From: JANQGH01 sp039819285
Lineage (GTDB): Bacteria; Pseudomonadota; Alphaproteobacteria; DSM-16000; Inquilinaceae
Assembly: GCA_039819285.1 (NCBI GenBank)
Contig: JBCBSH010000003.1
Location: 1-64,000, forward strand
Length of the DNA: 64,000 bases
Reading direction: 5' to 3'
Shown here: piece after piece, positions 16,380 to 26,152 of the stretch
Numbering within the stretch: position 1 is the first letter of the stretch
How the letters are laid out: each line of letters starts with the position of its first letter
The notes under the pieces: generated by a model
What the model was told of the DNA's origin: nothing
The model's input: the letters and a program-made list of their open reading frames with translations, nothing else
Database searches by the model: none
Program-made: the position numbers and the translations under genes

Positions 16380-17649
16380 CGCCATAGACGCCGCACTCGA
16401 CCGGCTGGGGGCGCTGCATCCCAAGCTGATCGACCTATCGCTCGATCGCATTCACCGGCTTTTGGCTAAGCTGGACCATCCTGAGCGGTCGCTGCCGCCG
16501 ATCGTCCATGTCGCCGGCACCAACGGCAAGGGCTCGACTATCGCTTTCTTGAACGCGATGGCGAGACAAGCGGGGCTTTCGGTCCACGCCTATACGTCGC
16601 CCCATTTGGTGCGCTTCAACGAACGCATTCAGGTCGCTGGTCGGACCATCGACAACGACCGATTGCTTGAGGTGCTGGAACGTTGTGAGCGGGCGAATGA
16701 TGGCGCGGACATCACCTACTTCGAGATCACCACGGTTGCGGCGTTTCTGGCGTTTGCCGAAGCACCAGCCGATTTGACCTTGCTGGAGGTCGGCTTGGGC
16801 GGCCGGCTGGACGCCACCAACGTGATCGACCGGCCGGTGGCAACGGCCATCACCTGCATCTCGCTGGACCATCAAGACTTCCTGGGCGACAGCGTCGAAG
16901 CCATAGCCCGCGAAAAGGCCGGCATCCTGAACCCGGGTGTACCGTCGGTCATCGGCCCCCAGCCGTTCGAAGCGGCGGCCGACGCGCTTGATCGGGAAAT
17001 CGCGGCCATGGGGGCCGTCGCGGATCGTCACGGTCGGGACTGGTTTCACCGGCGCGCGGGCGACGCCCTGATCCTTACCGACCGCGATGGCGAGACAAGC
17101 TGGCCACTACCGTCGCTGCCGGGCGCCCATCAGCTGGCAAACGCAGCAACGGCGCTACGCCTTGCCCGGCATCTGGAGATGCTTTCCGCCAACACCGAGG
17201 CGCAAGCGGCCGGGCTGACCAGCGCCCAATGGCCAGCACGGCTGCAGCGGCTCACCACCGGCCCACTGATCGCGGCCCTGCCGACGGACGAAGTCTGGCT
17301 GGACGGTGCTCACAACGACACCGCCGGCGCGGCCCTTGCTTCGTGGCTGGAGGGTTTGCCGTCCCGCCCGACCACGGCGCTTGTCGCGCTGTTGACGACC
17401 AAGGACCCCGCGGCCGTCTTGAGCCCGCTCGTCGGCAAACTCGATCGGTTGATTGCGATACCGATCACAGGCAGTGCCGTCGCGGCGAAACCCGAAGACC
17501 TCGCGGCGAAGGCGAAGGCGATCGGTTTTGCGGACGTGGACTGGGTCACCGACATGAATGACGCGCCGCACCGGGTCATCCCCGGCGGGCGCGTCGTCAT
17601 CTTCGGATCGCTCTATCTGGCCGGCGAAGTGCTGGCCGAGAACGGCTGA
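16357..17649 (+). CDS. folC: bifunctional dihydrofolate synthase / folylpolyglutamate synthase
   Basis: A 430-residue Mur-ligase-fold enzyme adding glutamate to dihydropteroate and to folates. The P-loop is VAGTNGKGSTIAFL (about residues 47-60), followed by AYTSPHLVRFNERI, LLEVGLGGRLDATNV and the SLDHQDFLGD loop. The C-terminal domain carries VWLDGAHNDTAG. The ATG at 16357 lies inside accD; an earlier in-frame start at 16306 would only add arginine-rich sequence with no family match. Gene order accD-folC-trxA is typical. Confidence 0.95.
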   Translation: MTTGQTPDAIDAALDRLGALHPKLIDLSLDRIHRLLAKLDHPERSLPPIVHVAGTNGKGSTIAFLNAMARQAGLSVHAYTSPHLVRFNERIQVAGRTIDNDRLLEVLERCERANDGADITYFEITTVAAFLAFAEAPADLTLLEVGLGGRLDATNVIDRPVATAITCISLDHQDFLGDSVEAIAREKAGILNPGVPSVIGPQPFEAAADALDREIAAMGAVADRHGRDWFHRRAGDALILTDRDGETSWPLPSLPGAHQLANAATALRLARHLEMLSANTEAQAAGLTSAQWPARLQRLTTGPLIAALPTDEVWLDGAHNDTAGAALASWLEGLPSRPTTALVALLTTKDPAAVLSPLVGKLDRLIAIPITGSAVAAKPEDLAAKAKAIGFADVDWVTDMNDAPHRVIPGGRVVIFGSLYLAGEVLAENG

Positions 17650-17666
17650 CCTGCCTTAAGGGCAGG
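17650..17666. terminator. small hairpin between convergent folC and trxA
   Basis: CCTGCC (17650-17655) and GGCAGG (17661-17666) pair around the loop TTAAG immediately after the folC stop and just before the trxA stop. There is no clear T-run, so terminator function is only plausible. Confidence 0.4.
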
Positions 17667-17668
17667 CC

Positions 17669-17995
17669 TTAGAGAACCGAATCCACCCATTGGAACAGGG
17701 CGCCTTTCGGCAGGGCGCCGATCTTGGTGGCCGCAACCTCGCCATCGCGGAACAGCATCATCGTCGGGATGCCGCGCACGCCATATTTGGACGGCGTTCC
17801 GGGGTTCTCATCGATGTTGACCTTGGCGACCGTGAGCTGTCCCGCCTTTTCACCGGCCAGATCTTCCAGCGCCGGCGCAATCATCTTGCACGGGCCACAC
17901 CATTCGGCCCAAAAGTCGACCAAGACTGGTCCATCGGCCTTCAAAACATCCTGTTCGAAGCTGGAATCGGAGACGGCTTTCGTCGCGCTCATCAT
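17669..17995 (-). CDS. trxA: thioredoxin
   Basis: A 108-residue thioredoxin with the redox site DFWAEWCGPCKMIAP (about residues 28-42), KVNIDENP and the cis-proline loop VRGIPTMMLF. It reduces protein disulfides in the cytoplasm. Tandem ATGs at 17995 and 17992 both follow AAGGAAG; either could be used. The upstream open frame to 18184 is not part of the family. It lies 86 bases after addA on the same strand, as in many alphaproteobacteria. Confidence 0.96.
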   Translation of the reverse strand: MMSATKAVSDSSFEQDVLKADGPVLVDFWAEWCGPCKMIAPALEDLAGEKAGQLTVAKVNIDENPGTPSKYGVRGIPTMMLFRDGEVAATKIGALPKGALFQWVDSVL

Positions 17996-18081
17996 TGGCT
18001 TCCTTGATTGTGTGAGCAGCCGGGGGGTCGACCGCTTTCTCGTCGAGTCCCGGCCAATATGGGGATCGGGACCGGGCGGGG

Positions 18082-21000
18082 TCAAGGCAGCGGCTGTGCA
18101 TCCGGCGCATGCCGGTCCAGCAAATCGTCCGGCAACGGCATCAGCGTCGGCCCGTCCGTCCAGCCCAGAACGCAGGCCACCCACCGGTCCGGATAGATCA
18201 CCCGTAACGCCGCGCGATAGGCGGCCATCTGCTGCAAATAAACACGATCGACCGCATCGGCGGTGTCTGGCGGCGGGCGATTCGTCTTGTAGTCCAACAC
18301 CGTAACCGACCGGTCATGAACCAACAGGCGGTCCACTTGGCCGGACAGAACCGTGTCGCCGATGCGTGCGGTGATGGGCACCTCCGCCCGGCTGCCCGGC
18401 CCGAAGATCGCGGCGAACGCCGGATCGCTCAGCACCGCTAGTGCCTCGGCGGCATAGGTCTCTTGACGGTCGGCATCCAAATCATGGATTGGTCGGGCGA
18501 GAAAGCGCTTGGCTGCTTGGGCGCGTTCGGCCGTCGGCAGGTCCGGCAGCATCTGCAGAAGCTGGTGCAGCAGCAACCCGCGCTTGAACCGGTCCTGGCG
18601 ATCCTCGCCGACTGGAGACCGGATCGCCGGTTCGTCGGCCGAAGGGCGCGACGGCGCCAGGGGACGGGCTGGGCGCGGTTCCGGTGGCGGCGGCCGGCCG
18701 GCCCAATCGGGAAGAACGACGGATGCCTCGCCGAGGGCTTCTTCGGCGCCGGCCGATGGTGTTGCCGTTTGCCGTTGGTCATAGACCAGCATGCTGTCCG
18801 CCCACTCACCATCGAACGGCTGTTGCTCAACGCCCGCGAGGCCATGCAGCCCAGCGTTGCAGAGGTCGTACCAATGATCCGGCGGCACGCGGCTGCCATG
18901 ATGGCCCGTTATGATCAGCCGGTCCTCAGCGCGGGTCAGGGCGACATAGAGCAGGCGTCGATACTCCTGCGCTTCGCGCCGTTTCAAACGGTCCTCCCTC
19001 GCCTCCGTCACGGGCTCGCGCAGACCTGTATGCGGGCGCCAAAGCGGCGGGTCGTCCTCGTCCAAACCGGGCCAGAACAGGGCGTTGGTCCCGGCCGGCT
19101 TCGACATTGTGTCGGCAACAACGACGATCGGCGCCTGAAGGCCCTTGGCACCATGCACCGTCATGATCCGAACTTGATCAGTACCGGCCGTTTCCAGTTC
19201 GCGCTTCAGCTCGGTATCCGCCTCGCGCAGCCAATGGACAAACCGCTGCAGCGAGGCGGCATGGTGCCGTTCAAAGGCAAGCGCCTGGATCAGCAGTTCG
19301 TCGATGGCGTCCTTGGCATCTTCGCCCAGCCGGTGGGTCAATGCCCGCCGGCCGCTTGGCATCGGCCCTGGGGCGGTCGACCGGTCGCCAGGGCACGGGC
19401 GGACCAGAATGTCGGCCAACAGTGCATAGGGGCCGACATAGTCCGCGCGGGCCAGCCAATAGCTGAGATAGTCGAACGCCGGCCCGTAGGCGGGCGTATC
19501 GGCCTTCGCGATCAAGGCCTGCCATAGCGTGCCGTTGCGGCCATGGGCCAGGTCGAAGAGATCCTCCTCGGAAAGGTCGATCATTGGCGTCTTCAGGACC
19601 GTCGCCAAGGTCAGATCGTCGTCCGGCAACAGCAGGAAATTGACCAGGGCCAGCAGGTCCATCACGGCAAGCTGGTCGGTCAGGACCATGCGATCGACGC
19701 CCGCGACCGGCAACCCGCGGTCCTTCAGTGCCCGGACGATCTCGTAAAAGACCTCGCTGCGGCGCCTGGCCAGAATCAGGAAATCGCCCGGGCGGACCGG
19801 CCGGTTGGCGGCGACAAGCTGCTCGCCACCATCAACCATCTGCCGCACGCGATCGGCGATCGCGGACGCTAAGCGGGCGGCCGGCGCGATCCGCCGACGC
19901 TGGGTGACGGGCAGGGACCAGGGTCCGTCATCGTCCTCCTCCACCGGCCCGACCGGCGGCCATAACTCCACCCGTCCGCCTGCGCCCGCCCGCGAGGCAC
20001 CATGGATCACGGGTTCGGCGGAAACGCCATCGCGCACCGCCTCCGGCTCGAAGATGGCGTCGACCACGTCGAGAACCGCCTGGACCGATCGGAACGAAAT
20101 CTGCAGCGGCACACGCCGCCAGTCCTGTTCGGCGGACCGCACATGGGTTTCCAGCCGCTCTCGCGTTTGGTCGAACGCCGCGGGGTCGGCCCCCTGAAAG
20201 CCGAAGACCGACTGTTTCTCATCACCGACCGCGAAGACCGTCCTGACCTGTTCGGACCGGCCTTGGCCGGCGAAGAACTCCTCGGCCAAGGTGGTGACGA
20301 TCTGCCATTGCTCGGGGCTGGTGTCCTGGGCCTCGTCGACCAGAATATGGTCAATCCCGCCATCCAGCTTGTAGAGCACCCAGGCCCCCTTGTCGGGCCG
20401 GCGCAGCAGGTCGACCGCGCGCAGGATCAGATCGCCATAGTCCATGACGCCGCGATGGCGCTTGGCATCGTCGTACGCCTCGATCAGCGCCGCACCCACC
20501 CGCATCAGCGCGCCGGAGGCTTCAGCGATCGTCAAGGCCCGTCGGCGGCCCTCCAAGGCGAGCAGCCGATCCGCCTCAGCCGCCAAAGTGTCGGGGCCGT
20601 CGGGGAACCGCTCCGCGCTGGCCCGGTTCATCAATCGGCTTCGGGCGGCACCGCCCTTAGTTAAGAAGATGTCGGTGTACGCCTCGATCGTCGAAGCACG
20701 TACGGTCGGCCCGCCATCCAACCACTCAAAAAGCAAGGCAGCGCGCGCTTGCTCGGTATCGCTGCCCTGGGCCAAGGCCTCGGCGCAGGCCATCAGGCCC
20801 GCGCGATCGAAGGCCGTGTCCCGACATGCCTCCATCACCACCTTTTCGTCCGTCACTCCCTGCGTGACGCCAAGATGACGATGGATCGCGCCGATCAGGC
20901 CGTCAATGCCGCCATTAAGCTCGACGGCAGATCGCAGCTTTTGCCGCTGTCCGAGCATTGATCCGACGAGGCCGTCGAAGCTCTCCGCATCGACCAATCC

Positions 21001-21549
21001 GGTAATCCGGGCCAGGGGTTCGACCAGCGCTGCGGGCGGTATCTCAAGCAAGCGTTGCCTAACGGATTGCTGCAATTCCAGCGCGTCTCGCTCGTCGATC
21101 AGGTCGAAATGCGGCGGCAGTCGCGCCTCAACCGGAAAACGGCGCAGCAGGGACTGGCAAAAGCCGTGAATGGTCGTGATCGCCATGCCGCCGGGCGTGT
21201 CGAGGACACGCGCAAACAGACGCCGTGCGGAGGCCAGCTCCTCTTGGGTGGGGGTTTCGCCATTCAGCTTGGTCAAAGCCTCGACCAAGTCCGACTGGCC
21301 CATGGTTGCCCAGCCCGCGAGCACGACATTGATGCGCTCGGCCATGTTCGATGCGGCCGCCCGGGTGAAGGTCAGGCAAAGAACGCGATCGGGCGCGGTG
21401 CCAGCCAGCATCAGGCGCAAGACCCGGTCCGTCAGTACCTTGGTCTTGCCCGTGCCTGCAGAAGCGCCGACCCAGACGGACGCGCGCGGGTCGGACGCCA
21501 AGCGCTGGCGATCCGTGGCAATGCCGATCGGATCGATGGCGACCGTCAT
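18082..21549 (-). CDS. addA: double-strand break repair helicase/nuclease AddA
   Basis: A 1155-residue UvrD/Rep-type helicase with a C-terminal RecB-type nuclease. The Walker A motif is GASAGTGKT (residues 28-36), the DEAQDTSPEQW block is motif II, and VFAVGDEKQSVFGFQGADP is motif III. IMTVHGAKGLQAP is the later helicase motif. The nuclease site TVLDYKTNRPP lies near the C terminus. AddAB resects broken ends up to Chi-like sites before RecA loading. The ATG at 21549 overlaps the addB stop, setting the start. Confidence 0.96.
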   Translation of the reverse strand: MTVAIDPIGIATDRQRLASDPRASVWVGASAGTGKTKVLTDRVLRLMLAGTAPDRVLCLTFTRAAASNMAERINVVLAGWATMGQSDLVEALTKLNGETPTQEELASARRLFARVLDTPGGMAITTIHGFCQSLLRRFPVEARLPPHFDLIDERDALELQQSVRQRLLEIPPAALVEPLARITGLVDAESFDGLVGSMLGQRQKLRSAVELNGGIDGLIGAIHRHLGVTQGVTDEKVVMEACRDTAFDRAGLMACAEALAQGSDTEQARAALLFEWLDGGPTVRASTIEAYTDIFLTKGGAARSRLMNRASAERFPDGPDTLAAEADRLLALEGRRRALTIAEASGALMRVGAALIEAYDDAKRHRGVMDYGDLILRAVDLLRRPDKGAWVLYKLDGGIDHILVDEAQDTSPEQWQIVTTLAEEFFAGQGRSEQVRTVFAVGDEKQSVFGFQGADPAAFDQTRERLETHVRSAEQDWRRVPLQISFRSVQAVLDVVDAIFEPEAVRDGVSAEPVIHGASRAGAGGRVELWPPVGPVEEDDDGPWSLPVTQRRRIAPAARLASAIADRVRQMVDGGEQLVAANRPVRPGDFLILARRRSEVFYEIVRALKDRGLPVAGVDRMVLTDQLAVMDLLALVNFLLLPDDDLTLATVLKTPMIDLSEEDLFDLAHGRNGTLWQALIAKADTPAYGPAFDYLSYWLARADYVGPYALLADILVRPCPGDRSTAPGPMPSGRRALTHRLGEDAKDAIDELLIQALAFERHHAASLQRFVHWLREADTELKRELETAGTDQVRIMTVHGAKGLQAPIVVVADTMSKPAGTNALFWPGLDEDDPPLWRPHTGLREPVTEAREDRLKRREAQEYRRLLYVALTRAEDRLIITGHHGSRVPPDHWYDLCNAGLHGLAGVEQQPFDGEWADSMLVYDQRQTATPSAGAEEALGEASVVLPDWAGRPPPPEPRPARPLAPSRPSADEPAIRSPVGEDRQDRFKRGLLLHQLLQMLPDLPTAERAQAAKRFLARPIHDLDADRQETYAAEALAVLSDPAFAAIFGPGSRAEVPITARIGDTVLSGQVDRLLVHDRSVTVLDYKTNRPPPDTADAVDRVYLQQMAAYRAALRVIYPDRWVACVLGWTDGPTLMPLPDDLLDRHAPDAQPLP

Positions 21550-24500
21550 GTCTCGCCACCTGCAGCGCCGGCCGACCATTCCTTCACGCGAGCCAAATGG
21601 TCGTAACCGAACGGGCGCAGAACACGGCCGCGCGGGTGTGAGCGGTAGGGTGTTTCGGGCCGGTCGAAGGCTGCAATCAAGGCCGACAGGCCGTCGCGCG
21701 CCCTGTCCTTGAGATCGGCCACCGTCTCACCCGCGAACCGCCGCACGCCGCCCGGCGAGCGCCCGCCGGACAGGTGCCAGAAGGCCAGCGCATCGACCGT
21801 CCCGGCGACGCCGCCAAAGCCGCCGGCCTCCGCAATCAACGCCTCGAGCTGTAGCTGCGGATAAAGCCCGCTTTCGACCATCTTGGCCGACGGCGGCTGG
21901 CCGGTCTTGTAGTCGACGATGCCAAGCGAGGCCTCGCCGTCCGTCGTGTCCAGATCGATCCGATCGGCCCGGGCGGTCACGGTGAACGGTCCGGCCGACC
22001 CCGGGATCGTCAGCGTGCCCGTGGCCTCCAAGGCGATGGGCTGGATCTTCGGGCGACGGCCCGCTTCTTGCGCAGCAACCCAGGCGGCAACCCGCTCGAA
22101 CCTCGGCCACCAGAACGCGGTCAGCCCTGGATAGTCGTCAAGATCCGCGAAATGCCGGCGACCGATGGAAAGCAACCGGCCCACGGGGTCGGATGGCCAA
22201 GGTTCGGCCAGAAACTCAGCCAGGATAGCATGGAGGATTTGGCCGCGTTCGGCAGCACCTGGGCTGGCGTCGATGGGGTCCAGGCGCCGGAGAACCAGGA
22301 TCTTCTCCGCATAGAGCGCGTACGGATCGACCTGCCAGGCATAAAAGCTGGTGACGGACAGGCGGCGCGGCCTGGCGGCTACTGGCGGGCGCGGCGCCGG
22401 CGGCGGCCGTGGCTGGGCCTCGCCGGCATCCTCTAACAGGGCGACGCGGCGCTGGTCGACCTGCTGAGGCAAAGCGTCAAGGCCCGCCGCCTTGGCCACG
22501 GCGTCAAATCGCAACCACCAGCGTGAGGCGACGGTCGGCGTGCCGTCGACCCGCCTCGCCCTGGTCATCAGCACGCGCGGCGCGGCCAGCGCCTGGGCCA
22601 CGTCGTGGGCGGCCAAGCCGATCCGCCTTTCCGGCGCTGGCAGGCCGAACTGTTGGCGCATCGGCCGCGACATCCAAGGGTCGACGCCGGGATCGGCCGG
22701 CCACGTGCCCTCGTTCAGGCCAGCCAGAACGATAAGATCGGCTTGCTGCAGCCTTGCCTCCAATGGCCCCAGGATGCGCAGCCGCGCATGGTCGCCATAG
22801 CGGGGCCGCACGACAACGCCCGACAGGAACGCGTCCAGCAGCGCCGGATAGTCCGCCGGCGTGAGCGGAGGAAAGGCCGCAAGTGCCTCGATGGCCTCCG
22901 AGATCATGGCCGCCGCCGCCTCGCCATCCTCGTGCTGCCACAGGCGCATTGGGCCAGGCAGATCATCGGTCTGGGCCAGCGCCTCACACGCCTCAGCATG
23001 CAGGCGCATGAGGTCAGACGGTGGCCGAGCGCCGCCCGCCATGACGTCGAAGAACGGCGCCAGCCTTGGTTTCAGATCATCAAGCCAGCGCGCCAGCGCC
23101 GCCTCGGACCGCGACGCCAGGGCCACGAGAGCATCGAGTCCTGGCGCCGGGCGCGGACCACGCAACACGAGCAGCTCCAGCCGCCGCGCCATGGCCCGGA
23201 AGGTTTCGGTCGCCTGCCCGCCCGCCGCCAAGGGATGCTTCAGAAGCGACAACAAGGCGAGAGGGGCGGCGTTCTCCACCGCCGCACTCGCGAACAATCG
23301 AAGGAACGTCCCGACCGGTGTTTCGGCCAGCGGACGACCGGCGCTGTCATCGATCTCGATGTCCCAGCGGCGAAGACCAGCGGCCACACGACGGGCGAGC
23401 GGACGGTCCGGCGTGACCAGCATGGCGGTTTGGCCAGGCGTTTCGAGCACTTCGCGCAGGCGCAGCGCGATGATCTCGGCCTCTTCGCGTTCCGTGGCCG
23501 CCTCGGCCCGCTCCAAGCCTTCGGTCGCGCCGGTCCCCAGACCCTCGATCCGCCGCCATTCATCGGCCGTGGCTGCCGGCCGCATGATCTCGCGGACCAG
23601 TCGGCGACGCTGGTTGTGCGTCGCGCCGGGCTGGTCCTGGGGCCGGTCGTCGGGCCAGTCAGAAACCGCTTGCCGGTCGACCTCAAGATGGGCGAGCAGC
23701 CGTTGCATGCCGAATTGCGGATGGGTCTCGTCAAGCGCCTGCCAGTCGGTTTCTGTCATAACGCGGTCGAGGCCGGGCAGGATGACAAGCCCGTTCGCCA
23801 GCCCGGCGATCACCGCCAGCAGGTCGGCTGTCGCGGGGATAGAGCCGGTCGATCCGGCGGCAATCACCGGTCCGGCCGGCGGCCGTGCCCGCCACAGCGC
23901 CGCCTGCGCCTCGATCAACCGATTGCGCCGGTCGGCCTGATCGATCGCCCCGATCTCCGCCAGATGGCGCGGCCAGGTCCGGGTCAGGATCTCCAAAAAC
24001 CGCACGGTTTCCTGCCAATGCTCAGCCATCTCGTCGGCGACGATGTCGCCCAGATGGTCGAAGCTGAGCCGTTCGGTCTGAACCTCGTCTAAGAGGCGGC
24101 CCAGAGAGTCGGCAAGCTGCACCGCCTGGCCCGCCGTCAAGTCCAGATCGCCCCTTGCCAGCAACAGCCGCGCCAGGCTGGTTCGCCGCGACAAGGCGCC
24201 CAGGGCGGGCGGCAGATCCAACGGCTGGCCGAGCGCCGCCTGGCTCTCGAAATCGACCGCATCCTCCGCCACGTCACCGATCGGCCGCAGCGCCGGCAGC
24301 AGCAGCGCGCGGCCGTCCGTCTGGCGCAGGAAGGCGTCGCGCAGGGCCCGACACGCGCGTCGCGTAGGCAGCAAGACGGTCATCGCCGACAGGGCCATCG
24401 GGTCGCCGCCGGCCATTCCCAGAACGCCATCGGCCAGCCGATCGACGAACGGGCCGCCGGCCGGGATGGTGTGTACGTTTGAGGATGGCGGCGGTGTCAT
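21546..24500 (-). CDS. addB: double-strand break repair nuclease subunit AddB
   Basis: A 984-residue partner of AddA. It starts with a degenerate helicase-like region (TVLLPTRRACRALRDAF near residues 42-58) and ends with a PD-(D/E)XK nuclease domain (GIVDYKTGQPPSAKMVE, about residues 860-876). A block typical of AddB is GLNEGTWPADPGVDPWMSRPMR. Length fits the alphaproteobacterial AddB type. It overlaps tsaE upstream and addA downstream by four bases each, so the three are coupled. Confidence 0.94.
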   Translation of the reverse strand: MTPPPSSNVHTIPAGGPFVDRLADGVLGMAGGDPMALSAMTVLLPTRRACRALRDAFLRQTDGRALLLPALRPIGDVAEDAVDFESQAALGQPLDLPPALGALSRRTSLARLLLARGDLDLTAGQAVQLADSLGRLLDEVQTERLSFDHLGDIVADEMAEHWQETVRFLEILTRTWPRHLAEIGAIDQADRRNRLIEAQAALWRARPPAGPVIAAGSTGSIPATADLLAVIAGLANGLVILPGLDRVMTETDWQALDETHPQFGMQRLLAHLEVDRQAVSDWPDDRPQDQPGATHNQRRRLVREIMRPAATADEWRRIEGLGTGATEGLERAEAATEREEAEIIALRLREVLETPGQTAMLVTPDRPLARRVAAGLRRWDIEIDDSAGRPLAETPVGTFLRLFASAAVENAAPLALLSLLKHPLAAGGQATETFRAMARRLELLVLRGPRPAPGLDALVALASRSEAALARWLDDLKPRLAPFFDVMAGGARPPSDLMRLHAEACEALAQTDDLPGPMRLWQHEDGEAAAAMISEAIEALAAFPPLTPADYPALLDAFLSGVVVRPRYGDHARLRILGPLEARLQQADLIVLAGLNEGTWPADPGVDPWMSRPMRQQFGLPAPERRIGLAAHDVAQALAAPRVLMTRARRVDGTPTVASRWWLRFDAVAKAAGLDALPQQVDQRRVALLEDAGEAQPRPPPAPRPPVAARPRRLSVTSFYAWQVDPYALYAEKILVLRRLDPIDASPGAAERGQILHAILAEFLAEPWPSDPVGRLLSIGRRHFADLDDYPGLTAFWWPRFERVAAWVAAQEAGRRPKIQPIALEATGTLTIPGSAGPFTVTARADRIDLDTTDGEASLGIVDYKTGQPPSAKMVESGLYPQLQLEALIAEAGGFGGVAGTVDALAFWHLSGGRSPGGVRRFAGETVADLKDRARDGLSALIAAFDRPETPYRSHPRGRVLRPFGYDHLARVKEWSAGAAGGET

Positions 24501-24994
24501 GATCCGCCAACGAGCCTGGAAAGACGGTCACGCCAGGCAGGACCGGCGCGCAACAGAGCGGTGCGCGCATCAAGGGATGCCGCCTCTTCCAAGACGATGT
24601 CGAGCCGTTCGTCCGGCAACATGGCACCCAGCCGATCAGGCCATTCGATCAGTGCGACACCATCCGCACGCGCCTCGGTCCAGCCCAGCTCGATCACCTC
24701 GTCCGGGTCCGCAATACGGTAGAGATCGAAATGCCAGACCGGGGCCATCGGCGTCTGATAGGTCTGCACCAGGGTAAAGGTCGGGCTTGGCACCTCCACC
24801 GCTTCGCCCATCGCGGCGCGGATGGCAGCGCGCGCGAGTTCCGTCTTGCCGGCCCCGAGATCGCCATACAGAGCGACAGCATCGCCCGCACGCCACAGCC
24901 CGGCGAGCCGCCCCGCCAGCGCCCAAGTTGCCGCCAGATCGGGCAGATCAATGGTGGCCTCCATCGGCGAATCGGTCTTCGCGGCACCGGTCAT
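24497..24994 (-). CDS. tsaE: tRNA threonylcarbamoyladenosine biosynthesis ATPase
   Basis: A 165-residue P-loop ATPase with GDLGAGKTELARAAI as Walker A (about residues 45-59), the family block VPSPTFTLVQTY, and HFDLYRIADPDEVIELGW. TsaE works with TsaB and TsaD to make t6A37 in ANN-decoding tRNAs. The start may be 24994 or the ATG at 24964; both precede the family core. In many alphaproteobacteria an aminoglycoside-type kinase (amgK) and a nucleotidyltransferase (murU) sit between tsaE and addB; here they are absent. Confidence 0.93.
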   Translation of the reverse strand: MTGAAKTDSPMEATIDLPDLAATWALAGRLAGLWRAGDAVALYGDLGAGKTELARAAIRAAMGEAVEVPSPTFTLVQTYQTPMAPVWHFDLYRIADPDEVIELGWTEARADGVALIEWPDRLGAMLPDERLDIVLEEAASLDARTALLRAGPAWRDRLSRLVGGS

Positions 24995-25126
24995 GGCCGG
25001 GATTGTCGACGGCCGGGCCCGGCTTGCCAAGGACCGCCTGCCCCACGAACGGCTTCACACCGCCGCAATGGCCCGCTATGTCCTGGGCTTACGCGATCAA
25101 CGCCCGTCGCCAGGAGTTCCCGGACC

Positions 25127-26146
25127 ATGACCGCTGCCCCTCATGCCACCGATGTCGCGATCATCGGCGCCGGTCCGGTCGGCCTGTTCGCGGTGTTTGA
25201 ATGCGGCATGCTGAAGATGCGCTGCCATGTGGTGGACACGCTCGACGTGGTCGGCGGCCAATGTGCCGCGCTTTATCCGGAAAAGCCGATCTACGACATT
25301 CCGGGCTATCCGGAGATCGATGCCCAGGACCTGGTCACCAAACTGTCGGACCAGGCGGCCCCGTTCGCGCCGACCTTCCATCTCGACCAGCAGGTGACCG
25401 GGCTGGAGCGCAGGGACGATGGCTGGCGCCTGACCACCAGCGCGGGCACGGTGATCGACGCCAAGGCGGTGGTCGTCGCCGCCGGTGTCGGCGCTTTTGG
25501 CCCCAACCGGCCGCCGATCGAGGGCATCGAGGCCTATGAGGGCACATCGGTGTTCTACATGGTAACGGCCAAGGACAGGTTTCGCGGCCAGCGGGTGGTG
25601 ATCGCGGGCGGCGGCGACAGTGCGCTGGATTGGGCGATCATCCTGGCCGACATCGCCGCCGAGGTCATGGTCGTGCATCGCCGGGCGAAGTTTCGCGGCG
25701 CGCCGGAAAGCGTCGCCCGGCTGCATGAACTGGCCGACCAGGGCCGGGTCGAGTTGGTGGTGCCCTATCAACTGCGCGATCTGGAAGGTGGCGAGGGCCG
25801 GCTTGCGGCCGTGAACGTCGCGACGCTGGACGGCGAGACCCGAAGGCTGGAGGCGGACGCGCTATTGGCCTTTTTCGGCCTCTCGATGACGCTGGGCCCC
25901 ATCGCCGACTGGGGCCTGGCGCTCGATCACGACCATATCCGCATCGACCAGGCGACCAGCCAGACCTCGCTGCCCGGCATCTTCGCCATCGGCGATATCG
26001 CCACCTATCCGGAAAAGCTGAAGCTGATCCTGACCGGCTTCGCCGAGGCCGCCCAGGCCGCCCACGCGGCCTACAAGCTGGTCCGCCCCGGCGAGGTGCT
26101 GCATTTTGAGTATTCGACGACCAAAGGCGTGCCAGCCGTGAGCTAA
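25127..26146 (+). CDS. ferredoxin/flavodoxin-NADP+ reductase, thioredoxin-reductase-like (type 2)
   Basis: A 339-residue two-domain flavoprotein: an FAD motif VAIIGAGPVGLFAVFECG (residues 10-27), the region GGQCAALYPEKPIYDIPG, and an NADP motif VVIAGGGDSALDW (about 155-167). The redox CxxC of thioredoxin reductase is absent, and the C-terminal GDIATYPEKLKLILTGFAEAA matches YumC-type ferredoxin-NADP reductases. It would move electrons between NADPH and ferredoxin or flavodoxin. AGGAG lies 10 bases before the ATG at 25127. It is divergent from tsaE. Confidence 0.9.
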   Translation: MTAAPHATDVAIIGAGPVGLFAVFECGMLKMRCHVVDTLDVVGGQCAALYPEKPIYDIPGYPEIDAQDLVTKLSDQAAPFAPTFHLDQQVTGLERRDDGWRLTTSAGTVIDAKAVVVAAGVGAFGPNRPPIEGIEAYEGTSVFYMVTAKDRFRGQRVVIAGGGDSALDWAIILADIAAEVMVVHRRAKFRGAPESVARLHELADQGRVELVVPYQLRDLEGGEGRLAAVNVATLDGETRRLEADALLAFFGLSMTLGPIADWGLALDHDHIRIDQATSQTSLPGIFAIGDIATYPEKLKLILTGFAEAAQAAHAAYKLVRPGEVLHFEYSTTKGVPAVS

Positions 26147-26152
26147 CTCCTC

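Noticed and set aside
22605..24092. 495-codon open frame on the plus strand
   Set aside because: Wholly antisense to addB. Arg/Gln/His-rich translation typical of the reverse strand of a GC-rich gene; no motifs.
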